From: Chloroflexota bacterium
Lineage (GTDB): Bacteria; Chloroflexota; Ktedonobacteria; Ktedonobacterales; Ktedonobacteraceae
Reading direction: 5' to 3'
DNA: 5,645 nt
Assembly: GCA_005881295.1 (NCBI GenBank)
Contig: VBHS01000323.1
Coordinates: forward strand, 1 to 5,645
Numbering within the stretch: position 1 is the stretch's first letter; each line of letters opens with the position of its first letter. This document shows positions 1-5,303 of this stretch, in pieces. The position numbers were made by a program, and so were the translations under genes. The notes beneath the pieces were generated by a model, which saw only the letters and a program-made list of their open reading frames with translations, was not told where the DNA came from and made no database searches.

Positions 1-28
1 TGATGAACAACGTCATCCGGCCGTAGGT

Positions 29-80
29 GCCGATTGATCGCGCACCCGATTTATCGTGCACATTGCCGATCTATCGGCTC
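29..80. repeat. Three degenerate CCGATNNATCG dyad repeats at the left edge
   Basis: The 11-bp unit CCGATNNATCG occurs three times: at 30-40 with TG in the middle, at 46-56 with TT, and at 66-76 with CT. The first two sit in near-identical 17-bp units ending in GCAC (29-45 and 45-61). The third is extended into a perfect 6-bp inverted repeat, GCCGAT at 65-70 and ATCGGC at 73-78. Each unit is itself a small dyad. The array may continue beyond the window edge. Whether it is a dispersed repeat, a protein-binding cluster or a decayed microsatellite cannot be decided from these bases. Confidence 0.55.
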
Positions 81-207
81 TCGGTGCATTTTTCGGTATC
101 CAAATTATTTTGTTACCAGCCATAAAGGTAATAAACACCTTTTTCTCGTTTTCTTTACCAGACAATAGTAGAAATATATAACCATTAAAATATATTATGA
201 TAGTTAT

Positions 208-237
208 GTTATACGATGTGGATGGGTTCGCTGTCAA
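208..237 (-). promoter_or_regulatory. Minus-strand sigma70-type promoter candidate pointing out of the window
   Basis: On the minus strand a perfect -35 TTGACA (237-232) is followed after 18 bp by TATAAC (213-208), which matches the -10 consensus at five of six bases. It lies directly after the TAA of the acetyltransferase gene (244-242). Transcription would start near 200 and run left through AT-rich sequence. The only ATG frame inside the window is a 36-codon one (123 down to 13) that runs into the dyad repeats, has no good ribosome binding site and is probably not a gene. The promoter more likely serves a gene beyond position 1. Confidence 0.5.
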
Positions 238-241
238 GTAT

Positions 242-1522
242 TTAAAAGAAATCTGATCCCGCGATCCATGCCTGGCTGAGTGGAAAAAGGACGTTGAGCG
301 CGGGGATGAGTTCAGCAGGAAGCTGTTGTCCTGGTTGAAGCTGAGCCCATGAGATGGGTCGGAAGCCAAAGATCAGTTGGACAAACATGTTCGAACTGAG
401 GGTGACATGCAGTGGAGAGGAAGATGGCGTACGAATGGGATGGATACTGGTTGGGGTGACTTCAAGAAAGCTCGTATAGGCATCAATAGTGAGCGCGAGA
501 GTGCCGCACCAGTCCACCAGGCGCGAACGCTCTTGCCAGTACTTCTGCCAGAGGGGAAGCAATGACTGAAGTAGTGTTGGCGTATGTACAATGCGCGCCA
601 TCCATCCGCCGTTCGGAAAGGAAAGCATCTCGCTCCGCACTGGCATATGTTCTGCGAGAAAGTAAAATGTTGGATCGGTCGGAGGAAGAGGCCAACTCAT
701 TTCCTGGGGAGGTTCTGGCTCTGCTTCGAGCAATTGTGCATGAGCATGGAGTAAAGCAAGCGTGGCTGGCCAGGTATCAGCGGCCACTTCATAGACATAC
801 AGCTTGCGTCTTCTCCGCGAAAGCAGGAGATAGCCATGTAGCTTCTGCTCAGTGTTGAGAACCACAAGGGGTCCGCTGTCAGTTACCTCGAACCAATTGG
901 ACAACGTATGTTCCTGTCGTTGGAGCGTACGCGTCGGAGCAAAACTGCCAAGATAGGGACTGTAGTGGCGCTGGTAGCAGGCCAGAAGTGCTGGAGCATC
1001 AGTCAGTGTGGCAGCGCGTACAAAATAGGTTCCAGGATCGGATTCTGGAAGCTGTTTTCGTGCGAAAATATGCCGGGGCGTATCTTCAAGGACATCGATG
1101 TAGCCAAACTGCTGGTAGAAGTAGGCCAATCCATGCAGGAACAGCAGGGCATACCGCTGGCTTTCTGCGACGCGAATAGCATCCTGCATGAGCGTTGTAG
1201 CAATCCCTTGATGACGGTAAGCTGGGTGCGTTGCCACGCCATTGATGCAAGCGGTGCGGAGCCGGGCCGGTCCCAGGCACATGGTGCGTTCAAGCAGAGC
1301 ATAGCCCCCAACATACGTGTCACCTAAGAAGGCTCCCCGGAGTTGGTGAAGGTAAAAATCGGGATCATCCATCAAAAAGCGTCGCCGTTGTGCTGAGACG
1401 AGATCAGCATCTTCGTCAGGGCGAAAAATTTCTGCATTGAGACGAAAGAACGCCTCCAACTCGGCAGGCGTTTTGAGTGAACGAACCTCTAAATCAGACG
1501 CTGCTGTCTGTCGATTCTTCAT
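242..1522 (-). CDS. GNAT-family N-acetyltransferase, Eis-like
   Basis: This 426-residue cytoplasmic protein is predicted to transfer an acetyl group from acetyl-CoA to an amine. The acetyl-CoA binding motif GVATHPAYRHQGIA is at about 95-108 and has the R-x-x-G-x-A loop. A second GNAT landmark, FYQQFGY, is at about 135-141. The middle region (about 165-280) looks like a second GNAT-type fold. The C-terminal third, with FVQLIFGFRP at about 380, resembles the sterol-carrier-like domain of Eis proteins. The length (about 400) and three-part layout fit the Eis family. In M. tuberculosis Eis a tyrosine in the IYGRFGY motif and the C-terminal Phe carboxylate act in catalysis. Here Y136 and the terminal Phe-Phe are in the equivalent places. 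ATG 1522 is preferred over GTG 1528 because AAAGGTG lies directly before it. The gene follows the broken SWIM-associated gene by 33 bp on the same strand, so co-transcription is likely. The substrate is unknown; aminoglycoside resistance should not be assumed. Confidence 0.88.
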   Translation of the reverse strand: MKNRQTAASDLEVRSLKTPAELEAFFRLNAEIFRPDEDADLVSAQRRRFLMDDPDFYLHQLRGAFLGDTYVGGYALLERTMCLGPARLRTACINGVATHPAYRHQGIATTLMQDAIRVAESQRYALLFLHGLAYFYQQFGYIDVLEDTPRHIFARKQLPESDPGTYFVRAATLTDAPALLACYQRHYSPYLGSFAPTRTLQRQEHTLSNWFEVTDSGPLVVLNTEQKLHGYLLLSRRRRKLYVYEVAADTWPATLALLHAHAQLLEAEPEPPQEMSWPLPPTDPTFYFLAEHMPVRSEMLSFPNGGWMARIVHTPTLLQSLLPLWQKYWQERSRLVDWCGTLALTIDAYTSFLEVTPTSIHPIRTPSSSPLHVTLSSNMFVQLIFGFRPISWAQLQPGQQLPAELIPALNVLFPLSQAWIAGSDFF

Positions 1523-1555
1523 GCGCACCTTTCATTCTTCACTGAGAAGCAACGG

Positions 1556-2239
1556 TCATTTCTGGTCAACCTTTTCTAAAGCTGCCAAAAAGGCACCATA
1601 CTCCCGAATCTGGTGTTCAGTACTCCATTTCCTGCCTTTGGTTTCTGAGAGCGCTTGACGCACCCATCCAGCAATGACCTGCCGTTCCTTTGATGTTGTG
1701 TTTCCTACCAGCAGACCAGGAATATCCTCATCCAGATCCATCCCGCTGTCTGTATAGAAGCGGTAGATGGCGAAGAGCGTACGTAAGACGCGCATCCGCA
1801 TCTCCTGGTTGTCTTCTTCCCCCGCAAAGCAGCTATCCAGTCCATCAATACAACCCACGAGGATAACACTGAACGCAACGTACTCATCCCGGTAGTCATT
1901 GAAGTGCTCAATGACCTCTGTAACCAGCACTTCATAGATGGTGAGCGCAGCAGCGTAATCTTCGTATTTAACAAACTCATCAGCGATGTACTTAATAGCA
2001 TCGAGCTTACGCTGGACTTCGTGACGTTTGCGCTGGCGCTAGTTTTCTCCTACGGACATAGCTGCTTGTACTTGCTGTCGGTACATCTTTGGGTCGATCA
2101 ATGCCTTTCGAGGCGAGGAAGTTGGCAGCGGCGTCGTGAGCAGCCACTGCAAATCCGGTTCCTGGCGCAGTATATGCGTAATGATAGCGATTAATTCAGG
2201 TTTCTCGCGTTGTTCCAGGTTTTTCTTCAAAGTGTTCAT
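1556..2239 (-). pseudogene. SWIM zinc-finger-associated C-terminal region protein, interrupted by in-frame TAG
   Basis: One reading frame runs from ATG 2239, which has a GAGGGA binding site six bases upstream, to TGA 1558-1556. It is interrupted only by TAG at 2041-2039 (codon 67). The first part is 66 residues (MNTLKKNLEQREKPEL..., with IDPKMYRQQVQAAM near its end). The second part is 160 residues, beginning RQRKRHEVQRKL directly after the stop, with no shift of frame. Both parts look like real protein: a helical leucine-rich segment, then an alpha-helical acidic segment with VLVTEVIEHFNDYRDEY and CIDGLDSCF. The whole resembles the region downstream of the CxC...CxH finger in bacterial SWIM zinc-finger proteins, but no finger is encoded here or upstream. 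Between the TAG and GTG 1930 there is no ATG, GTG or TTG in frame, so internal restart would cut into the well-formed helical part. A TGG-to-TAG change is the simplest explanation. A sequencing error or stop-codon readthrough are alternatives. The protein's role is unknown. Confidence 0.75.
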
Positions 2240-2322
2240 GCTGTTCCCTCTAACAGGTAGTCTTCATAGTATCCTACACCTTCGTCTTCGTCAGTTCATC
2301 CTTCAGCTAATACCATGCTGCT

Positions 2323-2351
2323 ACTGTATCCGCTTTGACCCCTCTTTGCAA
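2323..2351 (-). promoter_or_regulatory. Candidate promoter for the interrupted gene and acetyltransferase
   Basis: On the minus strand TTGCAA (2351-2346) and TACAGT (2328-2323), each matching the consensus at four of six bases, are 17 bp apart. This would give a leader of about 75 bases before ATG 2239. The match is moderate, and read-through from the HIT gene upstream is also possible. Confidence 0.3.
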
Positions 2352-2466
2352 GCCTTTTAGGAGTCCTGGATAGTTTACCGTTCAGGATGACAGGTAACCT
2401 TGTTGGGCTACTTGAGATCTGGCTCAATTATCGGACTCGGTGTAAAAGCCATCCATAGCAATGAAG

Positions 2467-2928
2467 TTATCGAGAACGGATTCTGTTCACGGCAGATCGA
2501 AGTGTTTCTTGTATTTGCAGGAGAGCAGCCTCATCTTTGTAGCGCTGTCTTGGCCAGAAGAACCCCTTGAGACCATCTTTCTTATGGCGAGGTACGAGAT
2601 GAATATGCATGTGCGGCACACTTTGGCTGACGCGGTTGTTGATAGCAACAAACGTTCCATCGGCTTGTAAACCTTCTTCAATGGCTCGTTCCAGCAGTTG
2701 TGCATTTTGAAAGAGTGGCCCAACAAGTGGAGCGGGAAGATCGGCGAGCGTTTCATAATGGACCTTTGGCACCAACAGGCAGTGTCCAGGAAAAAGGGGC
2801 CTTCTATCTAAAAAGGCCAGGGAGATATCATCCTCAAAAACTGTATCCGCGCGTTCCTCTCCACGAATGATCGCGCAGAACGCGCACGTATTGCTTGTGT
2901 TTGTTTCGCCGATATGAGCATCAGACAT
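2467..2928 (-). CDS. HIT family nucleotide-binding hydrolase
   Basis: This 153-residue cytoplasmic protein has the histidine triad HMHIHLV at 106-112 (H106, H108, H110). Known HIT proteins use such a triad to bind the alpha-phosphate and hydrolyse or transfer nucleoside monophosphates from dinucleotides or AMP conjugates. C15 and C18 form the CxxC that, with H57 in KVHYETL and a triad histidine, would bind structural zinc as in the Hint and bacterial Hit branch. The central block FEDDISLAFLDRRPLFPGHC (31-50) is the usual HIT strand with the PGH turn. The C-terminal GFFWPRQ (122-128) is typical of one bacterial subgroup. The length is normal. The start is ATG 2928, with GAGG about eight bases upstream. 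It is divergent from the alkD-like gene, with 111 bp between the start codons. The natural substrate cannot be told from sequence. Confidence 0.93.
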   Translation of the reverse strand: MSDAHIGETNTSNTCAFCAIIRGEERADTVFEDDISLAFLDRRPLFPGHCLLVPKVHYETLADLPAPLVGPLFQNAQLLERAIEEGLQADGTFVAINNRVSQSVPHMHIHLVPRHKKDGLKGFFWPRQRYKDEAALLQIQETLRSAVNRIRSR

Positions 2929-2967
2929 AGCTGAAACCTCGCTTTACAACACATCCGCTTAGCAATT

Positions 2968-2996
2968 ATTTTATACCGCCTGGCATAGTATACAAT
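2968..2996. promoter_or_regulatory. Overlapping divergent promoter candidates between HIT and alkD-like genes
   Basis: On the minus strand TTGTAT (2995-2990) and TAAAAT (2973-2968) are 16 bp apart, with the -10 box about 40 bases from the HIT ATG. On the plus strand TACAAT (2991-2996), overlapping TATACA (2989-2994), is a good -10 box 43 bases before the alkD-like start, but its -35 (ATTTTA at 2968-2973) is poor. Each gene's -35 position falls on the other gene's -10 box, so the two promoters would compete for polymerase. Assigned by eye. Confidence 0.3.
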
Positions 2997-3039
2997 AAGA
3001 ACATATTTACAGTTCGACGAGGAAAGCAGGTGCATGTTT

Positions 3040-3705
3040 ATGACGTCGGAGCAGATCATCGCGAACTTGAAACAGTATGCCAATGCTCAGGCCATCGACG
3101 GTATGGCCAGATTTGGCATCAGACCTACCCAGGCTTTGGGGGTCTCCATTCCCACGCTGCGTAAGATGGCAAAAGAAATCGGGCGAAACCAGGTACTTGC
3201 ACTAGAACTGTGGGATTCAGGGATCCATGAGGCAAGAATACTTGCTTCGATGATTGCTGAGCCTCGACTCGTTTCTGCTGGCCAAATGGAAGAGTGGGTC
3301 AACGATTTTGATTCGTGGGATCTGTGCGACCAGGTATGCGGGAATTTGTTTGATAAAACGCCTTACGCGTATCAAAAGGCGGTCCAGTGGTCTCAGCAGG
3401 AGCAAGAGTTCGTGCGGCGTGCAGGGTTTGTAATGATGGCCGAATTGGCGGTACATGACAAACAAGCGCCCGATGAAGCATTCCTACCATTTTTCCCATT
3501 GATCAAGCAATACGCAGATGATGAGAGAAATTTTGTGAAGAAAGCCGTCAACTGGGCGCTGCGACAGATCGGCAAACGCAACGATCACCTTCGTGGATTG
3601 GCTCTTGCCTGTGCCTACGATATTCAACGCATGGATTCCAAAACAGCTCGCTGGGTAGCAAAAGATGCTCTCAAAGAATTACAGGCTAGAGAGATCAAGG
3701 ACTAA
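3040..3705 (+). CDS. AlkD-like DNA alkylation repair protein (HEAT-repeat DNA glycosylase family)
   Basis: This all-helical 221-residue protein belongs to the DNA_alkylation (AlkC/AlkD) family. Characterised members excise bulky or cationic alkylated bases such as 7-methylguanine or 3-methyladenine from DNA. Signature segments from the N-terminus are GMARFGIRPTQALGVSIPTL (about 21-40), EARILASMIAEP (about 64-75), FDSWDLCDQVC (about 90-100) and FVKKAVNWALRQIGKRN (about 165-181). B. cereus AlkD needs W109, D113, R148 and W187. By motif, W93 and D97 (same spacing of four), R126 or R127, and W172 are the likely equivalents, so activity is plausible. ATG 3040 is chosen because AGCAGGTG ends seven bases before it. 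ATG 3034, two codons earlier, is possible with GAGGAAAG as its site. The gene has its own promoter region shared with HIT and ends at TAA in front of an IS605-like remnant. Some AlkD2-type members lack glycosylase activity, so the exact substrate is uncertain. Confidence 0.92.
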   Translation: MTSEQIIANLKQYANAQAIDGMARFGIRPTQALGVSIPTLRKMAKEIGRNQVLALELWDSGIHEARILASMIAEPRLVSAGQMEEWVNDFDSWDLCDQVCGNLFDKTPYAYQKAVQWSQQEQEFVRRAGFVMMAELAVHDKQAPDEAFLPFFPLIKQYADDERNFVKKAVNWALRQIGKRNDHLRGLALACAYDIQRMDSKTARWVAKDALKELQAREIKD

Positions 3706-3733
3706 CCTGCTTCGCCAGATTGCTCTGTACACT

Positions 3734-3800
3734 GCCAGGGAGGGTATCTTTCGGTGCAAGTCCGTCGAAGCCCTCGGCTTTAGCCGCAGGGAGTCATCAC
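3734..3800 (+). mobile_element. Orphan IS200/IS605 (TnpB-type) right end, omega-RNA-like remnant
   Basis: The sequence from about 3734 to 3800 has the look of the 3' end of TnpB-carrying IS200/IS605 elements. A small stem region with TTTCGGTGCAAGTCCGTCGA is followed by GAAGCCCTCGGCTTTAGCCG, a GGGAGT tail and a terminal TCATCAC. In such elements this part forms the 3' scaffold of the omega RNA, and the bases just past the end act as guide. No TnpA or TnpB coding sequence or left end is visible, because the alkD-like gene ends only about 30 bp to the left. It is therefore a decayed copy, a MITE-like derivative or a solo end. The right border overlaps the stop codon of the HAD gene. Recognition is from memory of typical ends, not from alignment. 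Confidence 0.5.
3771..3791. terminator. GC-rich hairpin between convergent alkD-like and HAD genes
   Basis: CCCTCGGC (3771-3778) pairs with GCCG (3783-3786) and AGGG (3788-3791) around a TTTA loop, with one bulged C at 3787. There is no U-tract on either strand, so it is not a classical intrinsic terminator. Its place between two converging genes still suggests it may halt transcription from both sides. It is also the terminal hairpin of the IS605-like end. Confidence 0.35.
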
Positions 3801-4471
3801 ATCCCCTCCTTTTCTAGAATACGATCGGCTACCTCATGCAGATCGGCGCCGACGACGTCCGGGCGCTCAAAGAGCGGATCAAGCACCATACCGGTTCGAT
3901 GTATAAAAGCTGCCGCACATCCAGCGTGTAATGCACCTGCAATATCCCAGGAGTGAGCAGCAATCAGCCGGGTCTGGCCGATATCGACACCCAGGCGTCC
4001 GGCCACCATACGGTATGGTTCCGGAGCAGGCTTCAAACGCCGGACAGTATCCGCCGAGAAAATGCGCTCAAAGTACTCGCTCAAACCTGCATGCTCGATT
4101 TGCTCCTGTGCCACCTGTTCAGTCGAGTTCGTCAGGGTGACCAGGCGCAATCCTGCATTGCGGAGGCGTTCGAGGCCATCTCGTACATCAGGATGTGGTG
4201 GTAACTGGCGCATGCCCTGGAGAATGCTTGTCCGATCCTGCTGGCTGAGCGTCACTCCTCGACGCGTAGCAATCATATCTAATGCAGTCGCTCCGATGGT
4301 CCCAAAGTCCTTGTAGTTATCTGTGATCGTCGAGACGAAAGCGGTTTGCAGGAGTTGTGAAAACCACGCCTGGCGTACATGGGCATCACCAAAGGCCCGC
4401 TCGAAATGAGGATCCAGGGCCCGCAAGTCGAGCAGGGTCTCGTTGACATCGAAGACACAAATACGAGACAT
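3797..4471 (-). CDS. HAD-superfamily hydrolase, haloacid dehalogenase type II-like
   Basis: The 224-residue cytoplasmic protein has all four HAD motifs: motif I FDVNET with nucleophile D8 and T12, motif II TLTNST with S116, motif III K147 in LKPAPEPY with Y153, and motif IV AAHSWDIAGA with D176. The helical cap (about 17-90, with AWFSQLLQ) is that of L-2-haloacid dehalogenases, which hydrolyse 2-haloalkanoates to 2-hydroxyacids. Compared with Pseudomonas L-DEX YL, D10, T14, S118, K151, Y157 and D180 have equivalents. The positions of R41, S175 and N177 appear to be F37, A171 and H173, so true dehalogenase activity is doubtful and another small-molecule hydrolase role is possible. ATG 4471 is chosen over TTG 4474 because a perfect AAGGAGG (4485-4479) stands seven bases upstream. 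The stop codon lies inside the border of the IS605-like remnant, so the last residues may have been altered by insertion. Family assignment is firm; the substrate is not. Confidence 0.9.
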   Translation of the reverse strand: MSRICVFDVNETLLDLRALDPHFERAFGDAHVRQAWFSQLLQTAFVSTITDNYKDFGTIGATALDMIATRRGVTLSQQDRTSILQGMRQLPPHPDVRDGLERLRNAGLRLVTLTNSTEQVAQEQIEHAGLSEYFERIFSADTVRRLKPAPEPYRMVAGRLGVDIGQTRLIAAHSWDIAGALHAGCAAAFIHRTGMVLDPLFERPDVVGADLHEVADRILEKEGM

Positions 4472-4478
4472 CAAAAAA

Positions 4479-4496
4479 CCTCCTTTTCCTCAGGAG
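4479..4496 (-). promoter_or_regulatory. Hairpin that could mask the HAD gene ribosome binding site
   Basis: In the minus-strand leader CTCCT (4496-4492) can pair with AGGAG (4484-4480) around the loop GAGGAAA. The second arm is the core of the AAGGAGG site of the HAD gene. The stem is only five pairs, so this may be chance, but it would hold the site closed when folded. Confidence 0.3.
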
Positions 4497-4528
4497 AGCA
4501 TGGTGAAACGCTCTTTGATGATGGCCTT

Positions 4529-4534
4529 ATTATA
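4529..4534 (-). promoter_or_regulatory. Perfect TATAAT -10 box upstream of the HAD gene
   Basis: TATAAT is present on the minus strand at 4534-4529, giving a leader of about 50 bases to ATG 4471. No convincing -35 hexamer is seen 16-18 bp upstream (CCAGTG at 17 bp), so an activator or a weak promoter is likely. The rest of the 4475-4650 gap shows no gene. Confidence 0.4.
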
Positions 4535-4650
4535 CAACCTCATAAAGTACTCACTGGCTGATCTCGGCCATTTTCAGTTACTATGCTACGCATGTTCATC
4601 TGTCTATCCTGAAATGAGGAGGCACCGCAGTTGACCCACCTCAAGTATCA

Positions 4651-5133
4651 TTAATCGCTGTTCGTTAATAACTCGTAGGTAGTAACCGTAACGAAGCCAT
4701 AAATGATATGGGGAATGATATCAGCCGCCCAGCCCGATACTCCCCATGTTCGCGGATCACTCACGCCCAATGCAAAAAGGGGAATGTCACTGGCAGCCAT
4801 TGCGGCCAGACCGACAGCGGTACTGGCAAGTGGTATGGGAACATCGTCTAGTTGTGACCGCAGCAGCCCATACGCTACACCCATACCAAGACCATTCACG
4901 TAGCCTAATAAAGCTCCCAACCCACTTTCACGGTTCTGAGCCGCCTGGTCTTGGGACCCTTTACCTTGAGAGGAGAGGGAAAGACCTACTTTTTCTGCCA
5001 GTATACTGACCATCTTGGATGGAGCGCTACTCGATGGTCGGCCACGAATTGCCATATCTGCGTAAGTTACTACATTCAGGGCGACCGTGCCCATGGCTCC
5101 GGCAACAACGCCAAAGAGTACACCTCGTAACAT
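4651..5133 (-). CDS. Small four-helix membrane protein of unknown function
   Basis: The 160-residue protein has four hydrophobic stretches, at about 4-24, 72-91, 100-122 and 134-156, so it is predicted to be integral in the cytoplasmic membrane. Helices 1 and 2 are joined by a hydrophilic loop (about 28-70) that begins RGRPSSSAPSK and is rich in S, Q, K and E. Glycine and alanine are frequent in the helices (GVVAGAMGTVALN, GALLGYVNGLGMG), which suggests tight helix packing. Conserved-looking polar residues inside the membrane part include D116 in SDIPLF, D138 in AADIIPH and H142. I recall similar uncharacterised proteins with an RGRPSS motif from actinobacteria and Chloroflexota, but no function. 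ATG 5133 is chosen because AGGAG stands eight bases upstream. TTG 5169 would add 12 polar residues and lacks such a site. It is monocistronic by spacing and lies 179 bp upstream of the HAD start on the same strand. Confidence 0.85.
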   Translation of the reverse strand: MLRGVLFGVVAGAMGTVALNVVTYADMAIRGRPSSSAPSKMVSILAEKVGLSLSSQGKGSQDQAAQNRESGLGALLGYVNGLGMGVAYGLLRSQLDDVPIPLASTAVGLAAMAASDIPLFALGVSDPRTWGVSGWAADIIPHIIYGFVTVTTYELLTNSD

Positions 5134-5155
5134 CGTATTTCTCCTGTTTATCTGC

Positions 5156-5161
5156 AGTATA
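5156..5161 (-). promoter_or_regulatory. Candidate -10 box for the membrane-protein gene
   Basis: TATACT at 5161-5156 on the minus strand matches the -10 consensus at five of six bases and gives a leader of about 20 bases to ATG 5133. The -35 position (TAGTGT at 5184-5179, 17 bp upstream) is poor. The palindrome at 5188-5203 lies directly upstream of that position, where an activator would bind. Confidence 0.35.
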
Positions 5162-5187
5162 AATAGCAAAACGATAGAACACTATCA

Positions 5188-5203
5188 TCACGTCATGATG
5201 TGA
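5188..5203. promoter_or_regulatory. 16-bp near-palindromic operator candidate
   Basis: TCACGTCATGATGTGA is symmetrical at seven of its eight base pairs; only the G5192/T5199 pair breaks the symmetry. It sits just upstream of the -35 position of the membrane-protein promoter. The size and form fit a dimeric helix-turn-helix regulator, but no regulator gene is in the window to pair with it. Confidence 0.35.
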
Positions 5204-5303
5204 CCTTCTGTTTCGCCTCTTTAGAGGTTATCGGACGTTGCACGTTGAGGATTGCATATGGAACTCCATTGAGAGCACCGCCAGAGACATCCTCCCCTTT
5301 CAT
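5193..5303 (-). CDS. Possible 36-residue small protein
   Basis: A frame from ATG 5303 to TGA 5195-5193 encodes MKGEDVSGGALNGVPYAILN followed by VQRPITSKEAKQKVTS. It is polar with a basic C-terminus and no membrane segment, and I recognise no family. A strong AAGGAGG lies upstream on the same strand, but 15 bases from the ATG, which is too far for good use. An in-frame ATC codon nine bases after the AGGAGG would be a rare start. A TATAAA box (5347-5342) lies further upstream. It may be a real small protein, the tail of a decayed gene, or chance. It is listed because the codon choice looks protein-like and the ribosome-binding-type sequence is present. Confidence 0.25.
   Translation of the reverse strand: MKGEDVSGGALNGVPYAILNVQRPITSKEAKQKVTS

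Noticed and set aside
124..147. Intrinsic terminator: AAAGGT/ACCTTT hairpin followed by T-rich sequence on the plus strand
   Set aside because: The stem is weak and AT-rich and no plus-strand gene lies upstream; on the minus strand, where the acetyltransferase ends, the T-run is on the wrong side.
13..369. 118-codon minus-strand ORF reaching into the acetyltransferase 3' end
   Set aside because: It overlaps the clear GNAT gene in another frame, crosses AT-rich non-coding sequence and ends in the dyad repeats; its translation has no family features.
562..1327. Plus-strand ORFs of 98 and 139 codons
   Set aside because: They are the reverse of the acetyltransferase gene, have low-quality composition and no family features.
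1705..2001. 98-codon minus-strand ORF overlapping the interrupted gene
   Set aside because: It is a different frame from both parts of the interrupted gene and has a repetitive, unlikely composition; it does not bridge the TAG.
2361..2393. Dispersed repeat of the TCCTTCGCT...CAGGATGACA type
   Set aside because: Only the outer parts (GTCCTG and CAGGATGACA) are similar; the centre does not match, the stem is five pairs with a 14-base loop, and there is only one copy here.
3741..3770. Group II intron fragment suggested by GTGCAAGTCC
   Set aside because: No domain V hairpin or reverse transcriptase sequence is present; the stretch is better explained as an IS605-type end.
3734..3791. Cobalamin riboswitch suggested by CGGTGCAAGTCCG
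   Set aside because: The B12 box (AGCCAGGAGACC-like) and the CCCGCCACTG block are not found in the right order downstream, the sequence is too short, and neither neighbour has a cobalamin-related role.
3720..4316. Several plus-strand ORFs opposite the HAD gene
   Set aside because: Shadows of a gene with all HAD motifs; their translations show no recognisable motif.
4605..4645. Terminator or IS end downstream of the membrane-protein gene (GAGG...CCTC)
   Set aside because: The paired arms are four to five bases with a long loop and no U-tract, so it cannot be supported.
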